Source: Ilyonectria destructans (lineage: Eukaryota > Ascomycota > Sordariomycetes > Hypocreales > Nectriaceae). From it: DNA of 64,000 nt. Below, one piece after another: positions 1 through 10,970 of this stretch (the first letter of the stretch is position 1; the number at the start of each line of letters is the position of its first letter). A model generated the notes under the pieces. That model was not told where the DNA came from, did not search any database, and saw only the letters and a list, made by a program, of their open reading frames with translations. A program made the position numbers and the translations under genes. The stretch is from positions 248,001 to 312,000 of the forward strand of contig JAHEWK010000018.1 in assembly GCA_020740775.1 (NCBI GenBank). Direction: 5' to 3'.

Positions 1-566
1 TCGCCATTTGGCCGATACTCGCACCGTTCTAGGCGCTCAAAGTACCGACGCATATTGGCTGGTTTCCACGAAGTATCGCCAGTCAAGTCGGCGATGTTTG
101 ACCAGTCACTCTCATGCGGGTAGATGGTGATCATGGCATTGTGTGCTGTGCAACCACCAAGCGTCCCTGCGCGCGGGTAGAGAATTCCCTTGGGCTTGGA
201 TCCGCTGGGTGGACCCGATCCGACGTGGAGTGTTCCCGTGGGTGTCTCCCAGGTCATCTTGGAGTCTCTTTGAGCGAGTTGCCCGTCTTCGTAATGTTTG
301 ACGAAGTAGTCCCAGCGCATCGTCTCGTCCTCGGTGGATTTGAGATGGAACGCTGGAACCTGCTGGTTGAGGTTGGAGCCCTGATCATCGCCTGCTTCGA
401 GTAGGAGAACTTTATGGCCATTCCGGGCGAGGTTGGCAGCCAAAGGTCCCCCGCCAGCACCAGACCCGACCACGATGTACTCATAACCGTCCAGCGTGTC
501 CACTTCCTCTCGGCTCATGGCGGTGTCGGATGCCACTGGAACATTGGTTGTGGCAGATTCGCTCAT
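1..566 (-). CDS. GMC family FAD-dependent oxidoreductase, N-terminal part (cut by window edge)
   Basis: The minus strand reads open for 188 codons from the ATG at 566-564 to the window edge. Residues 31-40 carry the FAD-binding glycine loop (IVVGSGAGGG), followed by LLLEAG near 54-59, the usual end of the second beta strand of the Rossmann fold. PRAGTLGGCTAHNAM near 131-145 fits the first GMC signature. Enzymes of this family oxidise alcohols or sugars with FAD, and the substrate cannot be told from this part. No signal peptide is evident at the N-terminus, so a cytosolic enzyme is the simpler reading. No intron is needed in the visible part. The C-terminal substrate domain with the catalytic His lies outside the window. 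Family call is confident; the exact function is open. Confidence 0.88.
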   Translation of the reverse strand, partial: MSESATTNVPVASDTAMSREEVDTLDGYEYIVVGSGAGGGPLAANLARNGHKVLLLEAGDDQGSNLNQQVPAFHLKSTEDETMRWDYFVKHYEDGQLAQRDSKMTWETPTGTLHVGSGPPSGSKPKGILYPRAGTLGGCTAHNAMITIYPHESDWSNIADLTGDTSWKPANMRRYFERLERCEYRPNG

Positions 567-937
567 GATAGAGTACGGAAATAAGGCCTTGGTATTGATG
601 CAGCTGGATAGGATCACTGTATCTTGAGCCTCGTCCGCCTCACGTAGAGCGCCGTGAAAGGCAAGCTGTGACTTTCCTCACGGCACACACAGTTGAGGGG
701 AGATATCGATGGACAACTTGGTGGTCTCTAACCCTGCACTAGATTTGTGAGGCAGATAGAATAGTATGTAAACAGCCGCCGGGTAGAGCGCAGTACTTTC
801 AAAACCGGTAGATATGAGCTGTTGATCGCAATATACAGGAATCACAGTGAACATGTGAATATTCTCTTCGCATGCCCGACGATTGCATCCAATCGAAAGC
901 ATCCACATTCATCGCCACTGACATCACGCTTACGGTA
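567..937. other. Upstream region of the GMC gene
   Basis: About 370 bases between the GMC start codon and the left end of the mariner element. It should hold the promoter of the minus-strand GMC gene. I see no convincing TATA box, RNA gene or repeat, and the one small open frame here has no protein-like features. Confidence 0.4.
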
Positions 938-943
938 CGCCCC

Positions 944-975
944 CAAGCGGGGGCCAAAAAACATGGCACACCAAA
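944..975 (+). repeat. Left terminal inverted repeat of the mariner element
   Basis: The 32 bases starting CAAGCGGGGGCC are the exact reverse complement of 2190-2221. Confidence 0.9.
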
Positions 976-1055
976 ACCGGACTTAGGCCCATTACACCAC
1001 AGATGTCCGTAAACACAGCTAATTTCCTAGTCAATTGAGACAGCTAGCAAGCCGG

Positions 1056-2138
1056 CTACCAAGCAGTCATTTTCCCCTTCAGCTTCTGTACATGATGTAG
1101 TCTCTTGGGCATCGAGTCGACCCAATTGTTGATGGTTTTCTGCGATAGCTGCTTCCACCCTTCTTCAGCTAGGTCCTTTAAGGTCTCAGCATCCCAATGT
1201 GGATATCTGCGGATATATTCCTTTGGAATAAGCCAGCAATTTTCAATTGGAGATAGGTCCGGGCTGCAAGGGCAATTAAAGAAGCTGTCAAGATTGTATT
1301 TTTCCTTCCAGGCTCGTACGGGGTTGTGTTGACTCGGGCCGTGGCCGCTATCGCCGTCTTCTTCCAATACAAAGCTGTAGCCCTCATCTAGCCATTTCTT
1401 TACATAGGGCTCCAAGATCTCTTTGATATATACTTGCTGGGTCATTTTGCCGTTATTATTCGTAGGGATCTCGTACCAGACTAATAGGCTCTTAAAATTA
1501 TAGCCTATAGCTGCCCAGCAATGCAGCCGCTTGAGGTCTTTCTCGTCTGGCTCTTTCCGCTCTTGCAGGTTGGAAGGATCTGCCCGGGTTCCGGGCTTCC
1601 TAGCTATTTGAGCCTGATCCTCATCTCCGTAGCCAAAGTGGCTCTCATCAGAGAAACGGACGTTGCGCCAATGCTGCTTCTTTGGCCGCTTAGCTAGGGC
1701 CCTGTCTGCCCAGTCAAGCCGGCGGTCAGCTTCCTGTTGGTTCTTGAATTCGACTACCTGGGCAAGCCGCTTGTAGATATCTCTTGTGTGGGCAGCCCGC
1801 CGGATCGTGCGGACCGAGACATCTGCTTCAATACCAGCTTCGATAGCTGCTGTAGTCCAAGGCAGTCTTTTTGCTTCAAAGCCCTCATTTTCATAGAGGG
1901 TTTCTAGCTTATCGAGGTCGGTCTCAGAAAGCTTCCTCTTACGGCCACGGGTCTCCGGGCCCGGCTGGTTGTGACGTGTACGGTCGGGCCCGTCTAGGAT
2001 CCGGTATCCTGACCGCCTAGGAATTTGGAAGTGGTCAAAAAGGTCGGTCTTCTGAAAAGGGATCCCTTTCGCTGTCAGAAAGTCATATGCGCCTTTGATC
2101 CGGGCCTTCGTAGGCGTCTCATGCTGTGTGCCGGTCAT
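1056..2138 (-). CDS. Tc1/mariner transposase (DDE superfamily)
   Basis: An uninterrupted 360-residue frame. The N-terminal 115 residues look like a helix-turn-helix DNA-binding region with a basic RGRKRK patch near 64-69. The catalytic core shows FSDESH (D164), LEEDGDSGH (D261 or D263) and CSPDLSPIENCW (E299), which is the DDE triad with about 35-37 residues between the last two acids. The enzyme cuts and pastes the element that surrounds it by binding its inverted repeats. Length and motif order are normal for the superfamily. No stop codon or frameshift is seen, so it could be active. The subfamily was not determined. Confidence 0.9.
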   Translation of the reverse strand: MTGTQHETPTKARIKGAYDFLTAKGIPFQKTDLFDHFQIPRRSGYRILDGPDRTRHNQPGPETRGRKRKLSETDLDKLETLYENEGFEAKRLPWTTAAIEAGIEADVSVRTIRRAAHTRDIYKRLAQVVEFKNQQEADRRLDWADRALAKRPKKQHWRNVRFSDESHFGYGDEDQAQIARKPGTRADPSNLQERKEPDEKDLKRLHCWAAIGYNFKSLLVWYEIPTNNNGKMTQQVYIKEILEPYVKKWLDEGYSFVLEEDGDSGHGPSQHNPVRAWKEKYNLDSFFNCPCSPDLSPIENCWLIPKEYIRRYPHWDAETLKDLAEEGWKQLSQKTINNWVDSMPKRLHHVQKLKGKMTAW

Positions 2139-2189
2139 GATGGATGGGTGCGATGTAGGGGGGAAATTACGTATGTGGGCCAGGGCGGC

Positions 2190-2221
2190 TTTGGTGTGCC
2201 ATGTTTTTTGGCCCCCGCTTG
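2190..2221 (-). repeat. Right terminal inverted repeat of the mariner element
   Basis: Exact reverse complement of 944-975. It lies 51 bases upstream of the transposase start codon, so it probably also holds part of the transposase promoter. Confidence 0.9.
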
Positions 2222-2230
2222 AACCCGCTA

Positions 2231-2745
2231 GTGCACAGGACTCTGAAAATTCTGTACAAAATTCTGTACAGGACCCTGAAGGATACCCTTTTGCACGGGA
2301 AACGTTTGATCAAATGATGCCAAAATAAGCTGCTTTAATTGATGATAGATACGACGTTATTACGACGTTATTACGGTCGTTATGACTGATTGATTGACCG
2401 TGTTATTGATCATCTTGACCGGCGAGGGATTTCCCTCATCTACGGTCTCCAAGACCCCCGCTTCCTTAGTCATCCGGCCCGACCGGGTTCCTCCGTCTGA
2501 CAAATTGCAAGGTCACGTGTCTGACACTATGGAACACCAGCAAGGCTATTGTGCCAAGCGCCTAACCCCTATTGATAGCCTAGTCAGTCCGCACGGTAGC
2601 CTATCGGTTTCGCTTCCTACTTCCGTGATTCTGCCTCGAAAGACCGCCTGATCGATCCATGTTGACTCCATCCAAGACCCCGCTTTCTAAAACACCATTG
2701 TAGTCAAGTATTAACCGAGCAACCCAAGTATAGGTTCAGCCAAGA
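2231..2745. other. Intergenic region upstream of the NACHT gene
   Basis: About 515 bases between the mariner element and the NACHT start codon. Near 2350-2375 the string TACGACGTTAT is tandemly repeated. An 85-codon frame on the plus strand has no recognisable features. The promoter and 5' UTR of the NACHT gene should lie here. Confidence 0.4.
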
Positions 2746-5700
2746 ATGGATCCTCTATCGGCACTGGGCCTAGCTGCCGCAGTTATACAATTCATCAACT
2801 TCGCAACTGAAAAATGCCGCAACGTGCAACAGCTCTATGAAACGGGGGAAAGGTCTCTTATACAAGCAATCGCTTTTGAACGCACTGCAAAAGACTTCAT
2901 CAACTTTTCTACCTTGCTTAGGAATCGAGAGAGATTTGGGGGTCAACATGGCCACCTGAGCAACGAAAATGACAAGGTAAGGCCTCTCTGGAAAACATCG
3001 CAACACAACACGTTTTAATGCAAGTAGGCTATCGACACCTTAGTTGATGACTGCTCGGCTATTGCCCGAGAGTTATCGGATATTTTCAAGAAGCTCACCG
3101 AGATCCGTAAACGAGGAGATGTTGTCTCAAAGGTCATTTCTCTGATGCGAGGAGCATGGAAATATGACGAAATCACACATCTTTCCGAGCAAATGCGCAC
3201 ATATCAGAACCAGTTGGTTCTTCGTCTCTTACATTACCTCAACACAAACACCGAGGCGGCCAACAAAATTCATGGCCAGCGATTTGACGTTCTTCAACAG
3301 AACTACTCGAGAATCATCGAGGTCTTGGCTATATCGGAAGACAAGCTAGACCTCCTTGCACAACAGGGAACCTCTTTGCGCCACCAGATTGATGCGACCG
3401 ATGCCGGGAGGGCGTCTCGACAAGAAAAGACACTGGCAGCTGTGGTAACCCTACAAAACGGAGAATCAAAGTTTCTCACAGCCTCCACAGCATCAGATCA
3501 AGCCGCTGTTGAAAGCGGTACCCAGACGCTATTGACTTTGAGGGCCGAGTCTGAGTCAGCCGCTGGTAGTGCCAATATCAAGAATTTCAAACCAATTCAG
3601 CACATGGTGCTAGGGTGCTTGTATTTCCGGCATCATCGCGATAGGATTGAAAGCGTCAAATCGGCACACCGAACCACCTACGATTGGGTCTTCCACCAGC
3701 ACAAGAGGGCGAATGTACCGTGGGATCCATTCATCGAGTGGCTAGAGACAGGCCATGGGTGCTACTGGATTAATGGTAAAGCTGGGTCTGGCAAATCTAC
3801 CTTGATGAAGTTCATCCTCGAAGACGATCGAACTAAACATGCGTTGGACAGATGGGCCAGAGACTCAGGTCATGAACTTGCTTCAGCCTCCTTCTTTTTC
3901 TGGAATCTCGGCTCGAAGATGCAGAAGTCTCAGCATGGTTTGCTAAGATCTCTTCTATTTGATGTCCTGCAAGAGCGACCTCATCTCATCTCCGTTGTCA
4001 TGCCTGAGCTATGGTTCGCGGGAGCCACAGTTTCAGATGACAGGATGCTGGCTGAACCATCCTATATGGAGCTTTTGAGATGGTTCCGAAGACTCTTAGA
4101 GCAAACAAAATCACAGTTGCGGCTATTCTTCCTCATCGACGGCATCGATGAGTTTGAAGGGGATTACTTTGACCTGATGAGCCTCATAACCTCTCAAAAT
4201 GAGAACGAGAATATCAAATTTCTGGTCTCCAGTCGACCAATACCAGTCTGCTTTGATGCCTTCAAACCATTTGCGGGTCTACGGCTCCAAGACCTCACTC
4301 AGGATGACATCCGCCGATATGCCGTGGATCACCTCAAGCACCGTCTTGAGGCACGACATGGAGATGAATGGGAACCAATTACGGACCAAATTGTCAAAAA
4401 ATCTTGTGGGGTGTTTCTGTGGGTTGTCCTTGTCGTGAAATCCCTGCTGACGGGTCTTCAAAACTGGGACGTTCTTGCCGAACTCCGCGATCGACTAGAT
4501 GAGTTCCCGTCAGACTTGAAAGATTTGTATGCCGCCATGTTTAAGCAACTGCCTCAACTATATAGGCAACAGGCTTCCGAACTTTTTCAGATTAGTCTAC
4601 TGGCGATGCAGGTTCAGGAGGATGGACATCAGGTCACACCGTTACAGCTCCATTTTGCTCACTCAGACGACGCCACCCTTTTACAAACGCCAATAGAACC
4701 TCTGACCATCGAGGAAGAGAAAAACCTGTGTGATGCGATCGAGGGTAGGATCCGAGCTCGTTGCGCCGGCATACTGGAAGTCCAGTCTATTAATTTTCGA
4801 ATGGACGGCTTTCTGTCCTCATCAGTGATCAAGCATTTTGTGGTGGGCTTCATCCACAGAACGGCTGTTGAATTCCTTCGTTTACCCGAGGTATGGAATG
4901 ATTTGCTCGGCTTGACGAGAGGGACGGCCTTCCATCCGGCCGTGAACCTGTGCCGTTCTTGCATATTACTATGCAAGACAACTGAACATGAGCCCGTCAT
5001 CAAGCTTGAACATAGTATGCTGTGGTTCTATATGGACAAGGCGATGCGGTACGCGTCCATTTCTGAGACACACAAGCATGCGGTGCTGTCAAATTATCTA
5101 CAAGAGCTGGATCGGAGCCTCTCGCAAAAGTGGAAAGCCTCTTCGTTTTGTTCCTTTGGCTCCCGCTCTAGGAGCACCAAGAACACACATTGGACAAGCG
5201 CATATACGTTGGCGATCGATAATGAGGTCGTTTCATACGACCAGCAACACCCAGGACAGCTTCTGGCCCCAGCCACCAAGCCGCTGTCCTTCCACTCACT
5301 GGCTGTCTTCCATTGTCTCAGTGACTTCTTGGCGGACAATCCAGCCGATGCGGAGTCACAGCTCAAAGTAGAAGACAACCTTGCCAAGAAGGTTTACGAC
5401 TTCTTGGCAAGTGACCCAGAGAATGCACCATCGCAGTCAAGCGTACCAACCAGCCAGGCCACAAGGCTATTATTCGATGCAACAAGGAATTTGTTATTTG
5501 ACCGACCATGGGCTGAGCTGCATCCCATGCTTCTACGCGCAGCTTCTGTTTGTAGTCTTCTCCTAAGTCAGGGAGCGGACCCAAATGCCAAGGTCAACGC
5601 CGAGAATCACAGTTCTTGGGATCTCATGCTTCAGTACACTATTTCGCAACTGGATCAGAGGTCAGTATTTTGGAAACGATTCGGCGAAGAGGGCCTCGCA

Positions 5701-6126
5701 TATCATTTCTCGAAGCTCCTCGTAGTCTTTGTCAGACACAACGCCGATGTCAATGCTTCAGTTTTTCGACATTCCATGCACTATGACATAGCAGGTAGCA
5801 AAGACAGAGTGGCCTATTCTGCGCTGAAGGCCATCAACTCTTTGTTGTCAAAAGATGCGAATAATTCTAATGAGCTAGGCCCACCAGAGCTAATGTTCTG
5901 TGCCCGTGGCAATCCAGAACCTCCCAATCAGGAGTTAAAAGACCTACATGGATTTCTCCGAGACCTCATGCTCCGGAAAGGCGCAGTTGATGCGGTGTAT
6001 AATGAAACCCCGATAGCAATACCATCAAACGCGCTGAATACGACTCCCACCCGTGGTATGAGAATGAGCGACAGGGTAAGGAGATCAATTGGTGATTGGA
6101 AAAACGCCTTCGCAGTCAAGCATTGA
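2746..6126 (+). CDS. NACHT-domain NTPase (fungal NLR-like STAND protein)
   Basis: Two exons, 2746-2976 and 3028-6126, with a 51-bp GT-AG phase-0 intron, give 1,109 residues. The start MDPLSALGLAAAVIQF is the typical opening of the fungal N-terminal STAND domain (Helo-like class); the helical N-terminal part runs to about residue 250. The Walker A loop GKAGSGKS is at 327-334 and the Walker B strand FFLIDGID ends near 450, followed by a sensor-like LVSSRP. The C-terminal part has no clear WD40 or TPR array; fragments such as LLLSQGADPNAK and VRHNADVNAS resemble degenerate ankyrin repeats. Proteins of this plan act in non-self recognition and regulated cell death in fungi; this role is inferred from the family. 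The frame is intact, without RIP damage, although it sits next to a decayed repeat block. Confidence 0.88.
2977..3027 (+). other. Intron of the NACHT gene
   Basis: GTAAGG donor and TAG acceptor, 51 bp, phase 0. Removing it joins the MDPLSALG exon to the long downstream frame; the 39 codons before the first in-frame downstream ATG are helical and protein-like. Confidence 0.8.
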
Positions 6127-6650
6127 GGTCTGAGTTTGGAAGTCAGGGTCGAGTCTTAGGGGAGATAGGTACATCAGGCAAAGGGAGTCTTTAGGAACAC
6201 TTTAAAGTGCTTTGTTCTAATAATTAATAGGGAATTGATATAGCGGCATAACATTTTTAATACAGCGGCATAACTCTTACAGCGGCATAACTTTCATGAC
6301 ATCTGATTGGATAGGACCCACTTTTGTTAGTACATCCGGTTCTGTCGACAGCTCTAATATATACCCAGAGTTTAGCTGTCTATAATCATCCCTTAGTGAC
6401 TGACGCGACGCGATCCAGCTCTCCATCAGATAGCTATCTATTGCCAGTCTCCCAGCCCTTGACGATAAAGACCTTCATTATGTCCCAATCCGAGTCTCCT
6501 CCTAGCACAGAGAGCAATTCAAGACGCCGAACCCGAAGGCCTAGCCCTAGCGATCAATTACGTCCTCGAAAATGACAGCGACAGAGTTGACAAGCTGGGT
6601 TCAGCCCACCGCTATATACGGATAGACTACAGTCAGCTTGTAGCACTGCG
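6127..6650 (+). other. Region downstream of the NACHT gene with short repeats and a small open frame
   Basis: The NACHT terminator and 3' UTR should lie in the first part. Between about 6242 and 6291 the motif AGCGGCATAAC occurs three times at 18-20 base spacing, as in subterminal repeats of a DNA transposon. A 31-codon frame at 6480-6575 (MSQSESPPSTESNSRRRTRR, then RPSPSDQLRPRK) looks like the start of a basic low-complexity protein and stops just before composition shifts to AT-rich at about 6650. It may be the 5' end of a decayed element. Function unknown. Confidence 0.35.
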
Positions 6651-7840
6651 AGTATCGGCCAGTACTACGGTATTAATAATAAAGATATACTTAGAAATCT
6701 CTTTATATTTTATCTATAGATATTTATAAGCTTTCTATAGCCTTATAGATTGTAGGAGCTCTATAAGCTACTATAGAAGCTCTATTTCGATTATAAGATA
6801 TACCTTTTAAATAATTTCTATCTAGATAAATATAATTACAGTAAATTAGAATATCTATATTAGGCTCTAAAACCAATCCACTACTATCCTACTTAGCACT
6901 ATAATCTGCCCTAAGGTCCCTAATTACAATAAGAGCCGAATTTAAGCCCACCTTAAAGTTAGTATATAAGGTTATTAGAGAGGAGAAGAAGCTGACTATA
7001 GAACTTACTTAGTTATATAAATAAGTACGCTAATAGCAAGAGAGATAGAGTTAGTTACCACTTAGTTTAAATAGCTATAAATCCCCTCTGCCTACTCTCT
7101 ACTATATAGGCTGCCTATTTAAACTCCCTAAGGATTATTAACCCCCCAAATAATTATATCTTCTTCTATCTAGTAATTCTTATTGCCTACCCCCAATCTA
7201 ATTCTGAATCTACTGATTCCAGGCGACTTAGTACTATCAGCTGATATTCTCTTTAATAGGGTAAATACCTTTATAAAGGCTTATAGATTTAGTGTTATTC
7301 AGCGGAATACCTACTGTATAAAGAATGTATTGTTTTCTATTGATATTCTGCTTTCTATATAGAAAACTATATTTTTATCTGTATACTACTAAATAAAAAG
7401 TAAGTTTATCTAATAATAACTAAACTTATACTGAATAGAATTATACTACTATTACTCTATCTATTATATAATACTATTAGTTATTATAAATAAGTAGTAG
7501 TAGCAGCTATACTTATATTAAGAAAAAGAAAAAAAAAAGAGGGGGGGGGATATAGTATAATAAGCTGCTAACTTATCTTACTATAATCTAACCTTATCTT
7601 TATTATCTATAATACTAAATATAACTATACTAAAAGCTCTTACCTACCTTAGGCTATAGATTAACTCTAAAACTAACCTTTTTATCTATATTCAGCTAGA
7701 GTATAAATATATACTTAGTACTAGTTAATCTTATATTATATCCTACCTGCAGAATAAATATAAGATTCTGACTAAAGTAAGAAAGAGTATATTCTAACTA
7801 CTTAAAACTCTTTATATCTTCAAACTAAATAATACCAGCC
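6650..7840. other. AT-rich RIP-type sequence without a readable gene
   Basis: Very AT-rich with many TAG/TAA triplets in every frame, a purine run near 7530-7550, and no open frame above 60 codons. It probably contains the 5' part of the DUF3505-like relic that follows. No boundary can be seen. Confidence 0.5.
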
Positions 7841-10200
7841 CTACTGAAGATAGATCTCTTAAGTACCCTAAGCTTTAAGTCTATAATAGCTTTATATATT
7901 ATAAATATAAATTTAGAATAATCTATTTTCCGGCTATAAGATATTATTTCTTAGATTCTTTAGCTATAGATTGCCTAAGTAATTCTGCTGCTATATAATA
8001 TAGTAATATTAACTACCTCTTTAAGTATATATATCTATAGATATAGGTTACTAAGTTAAAGTGGGAGTATTAAATTATTAAGTAAAATAGAAGTATAACC
8101 CGGCCAGTAAGAGATAAATATACTAATATCTATATAAAGTCTGTATATAAGTATAAGGCAGTCTGCTATATTGCAGCTGGAAATAAACAGTAAGAGATAT
8201 CAGTATTACAGATAGTATTAAATCCCGCTAAGTTAATATATATAGAGTAAAGCTGCTAGATTAAGAGAATAGGCTGGGATAAAATATATAGAGATAAAAG
8301 CCGCTAAGTATTACTTATAATTATCTAGATACTATATAACTACTCTAGCAGTAGCAGCAGATACTATATAATTTATAGCTGGAGGTAAAATAGATTTAAA
8401 GAGAATCTAATAAGCCTACCAGAAGATAAGAAAAGAATTACTTATATAGTAAGCTAAGTGGATACTCTTATAGACTGATATAAAGAGATAGCAGAAAGAT
8501 AAGCTGGAATTTATACTATTAGCTTAAGAGTATCTAATCTCAATCTGCCTATATAAAGCTATTTAAGCTTATCTAGCTACCCTCTATAAGGAAAAGTTAC
8601 TGGAGGTTATAGAAGAGAGTGCTGGTACTTATACTGTAAGCCTATTAATTAGATTTAGATACTTAGGATAAGGTTATTAGTATCTATTTAAAGAAGAGGA
8701 TATATAGATTTATATAGTTAATATAGAACTATCCGTTCTGGGCTATACCTACTTTCTATTTCCAATAGAAGGTAATATTAAATAGAGGAAATAATAAGGA
8801 TAATAGAAAGAGTGAGGAGGATAGAAAAAAGGAGGATAAGAATAAGAAGGATAATAAAGATAAAACTAAAGAGGAGGAGGAGAATAAGGATAAGAATAAA
8901 AGTAAGACTGAAGATAATAAGACTGAAGATAACTAAATACTAAAGAAGGAGGAAGTAGAGAGATAAAATACTAACCTACACCCTAAAGCTAGTAATAATA
9001 GTACTAATTATCTTATTAAGCTTCTTTTTAAATTTAGCTTGGCACTCTATATTAAGCCTCTTCTAAATAGCCAGCCCAGCTTAACTATCTTAATTTATTT
9101 CAGTAGTATACTAGCCTTCTTAATAATATTATAGTAAATTCTTTCTACTAGAATATATACCTTCTATCTCTCTGCCCTTATCTATATATAGTATCTACTC
9201 TTCCTTAAGTAAGCTTTTCTACTCTAATTATATTCTACCCTTAGAATTAAGTATTATCTATATATTAGGCAGCTTAACTAACTTAATACAATCTGTAAGC
9301 AATATATAGTTATTAGATTGCAGTTAGCCTTTAAAGAATTTATCTCCTGTTACAGCTATAGGTATATTATAGCTTAATTAAATATACTGGTAACTCTTTT
9401 TTACTAGAGTAATTAGAGTTAGATAGTATTATAGAGAGAGAAAATATAAATAACTATAGGTTAATTCCAGCTTCTACCTGAATATCTTATTAAATAAGCC
9501 AGTTATATCTGCAGCAAGTTAATATACAGCTGGAAGCCTGCTATTAACCTTAATAGAATAAAGGATAAAATAGCTAATACTGAAAGTAGCTATTCTTTTA
9601 TTATTAAACTAGAGAATAAGCTTAGCGATATATACCTCCAGCTACTTAAGTATACTTATATCTTCCGATAAAACCTCTTTTTCCAGAAAGAGTATTAGAA
9701 TTAATAAGTAGTCTGCTAATACCAAAAGAAGAAAGAATTATTCTGTAAGTACTTAGGGCTAGTTATATATATAATAGATAGTTAGCTGTTAAGGTAGTTT
9801 AAACTGCTCAGTCTATAGTGTAAAAATACTAAATTTAAAGAGAGGGGTATCTATATCTATAAGGCTTATAATAAGACAGCAGAAAGCTAGCCTAACAGTT
9901 AGAAAGAAATAGTCAGTCAGCTAATAAGCTGACTGACTAAGTAGTAAAACCCTTATACTTAAAGGAGTAATAAAATCTTTATAATTAAATAGTATAACCC
10001 CTTAGATTAAAAAAGAGGGGTAAGCTTTAATTCTATTATTATCTTAAATATACCTTTTTACTGCCTGACTATTATTATTAAATCCCTTATAAATTGTAAT
10101 AACCTATACTAATATTATATTCTGAAGCTTCCCTTATAGTTACTTAAATTATAAAAATAGTATTAAAGTGCACCTGTAAAAAGATAGTTATAAATCTAGC
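7840..10200 (+). pseudogene. Decayed DUF3505/OrsD-like gene (RIP relic)
   Basis: Reading TAG/TAA as glutamine or tryptophan positions lost to RIP, the plus strand gives a protein-like path. It includes a stretch near 8000-8550 that matches my recollection of the DUF3505 (OrsD-like) family, and a Lys/Glu/Asp-rich low-complexity linker near 8800-8950. The same order and similar local strings (a Tyr-Arg segment, then an Ile-Glu-Val segment, then a charged linker, then an LIKLLF-type hydrophobic segment) occur in the relic at 59693-63650, so both are copies of one repeated gene. Ends are approximate. DUF3505 proteins often accompany RecQ-like helicases in repeat-rich fungal regions; their role is not established. 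Confidence 0.45.
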
Positions 10201-10970
10201 TTCTTTAGTAATATTTATCTTTAGGAAATCTGCAGCCTATAAGGAAATTAAAGAGAGTTTAAGAGAAATATTTATAGCCTCTACCAGTAGGAGCCCTTCT
10301 AGTTATAGATTAAAAGAGGTTAATAATAAGGAACTTTTAGACTCTAAATTTAAGTATATCTAAAGACCTATATAATTACTGGTATAGGCCTCTATTAGGG
10401 AGCTTATTAATATAGAAACTGTATAAATTAAGAAGTTATAGAAATAAAATAAAGTACAGGCTGAACTTAAGAGAGCTAAGGTATTATAACTCAGACTAAA
10501 AAGACAGTTTAAAATAGCAGTATATAGAATCTACAGTTAGCTCTAGCTAATTATAATAGAATTATAAAAATAGAAGTAATATACTTCTGGAATATTAATC
10601 TTAAAGCAGTATACTTTAAAATTAAATACTCTACTAATTATATAATCCACCTAATATATAGTTATCTAAGAAGTATATATTTAGTATAGATAGCTTCTTA
10701 GCTATTAATATAACTTAATTATATTAAGTATTCTTTACTTTACTATTATTAAATATAATTAACTTATTTATCTTTAATATATCTAATTCCCTATTATATA
10801 AACTACTAATTAGAATTAGCCTACTTTAGATTTATAAGTATAGTATAATATACTGATTATTATATATTAATAGCTCTTATTTAGTATATTACTTATATTA
10901 AACTTAAATAATATTGAATCTGCTATTATAGTATCTATAATACCCTCTAGCAGTTTAAGCTCTTTTAGAA
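10200..10970. other. AT-rich RIP-type sequence between two relics
   Basis: Plus-strand translation with stops ignored is protein-like up to about 10560 but I do not recognise it. From 10560 to 10970 I see no structure beyond AT-richness. A 5' LTR of the following gag relic might lie here but cannot be delimited. Confidence 0.3.

Larger units (their letters stand above)
938..2228 (-). mobile_element. Tc1/mariner DNA transposon, apparently intact
   Basis: A 32-bp perfect inverted repeat at 944-975 and 2190-2221 brackets a single transposase frame on the minus strand. TA dinucleotides at 936-937 and 2229-2230 are candidate target duplications. The few bases between the TA and the perfect repeat differ on the two sides (6 versus 7 bases), so the exact outer ends are uncertain. 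The size (about 1.3 kb), one frame and short inverted repeats fit Tc1/mariner. Unlike the AT-rich blocks it has normal base composition and an open frame, so it shows no RIP damage. Confidence 0.85.

Noticed and set aside
2394..2651. 85-codon frame upstream of the NACHT gene
   Set aside because: No domain, no splice context, and it lies in the expected promoter region.
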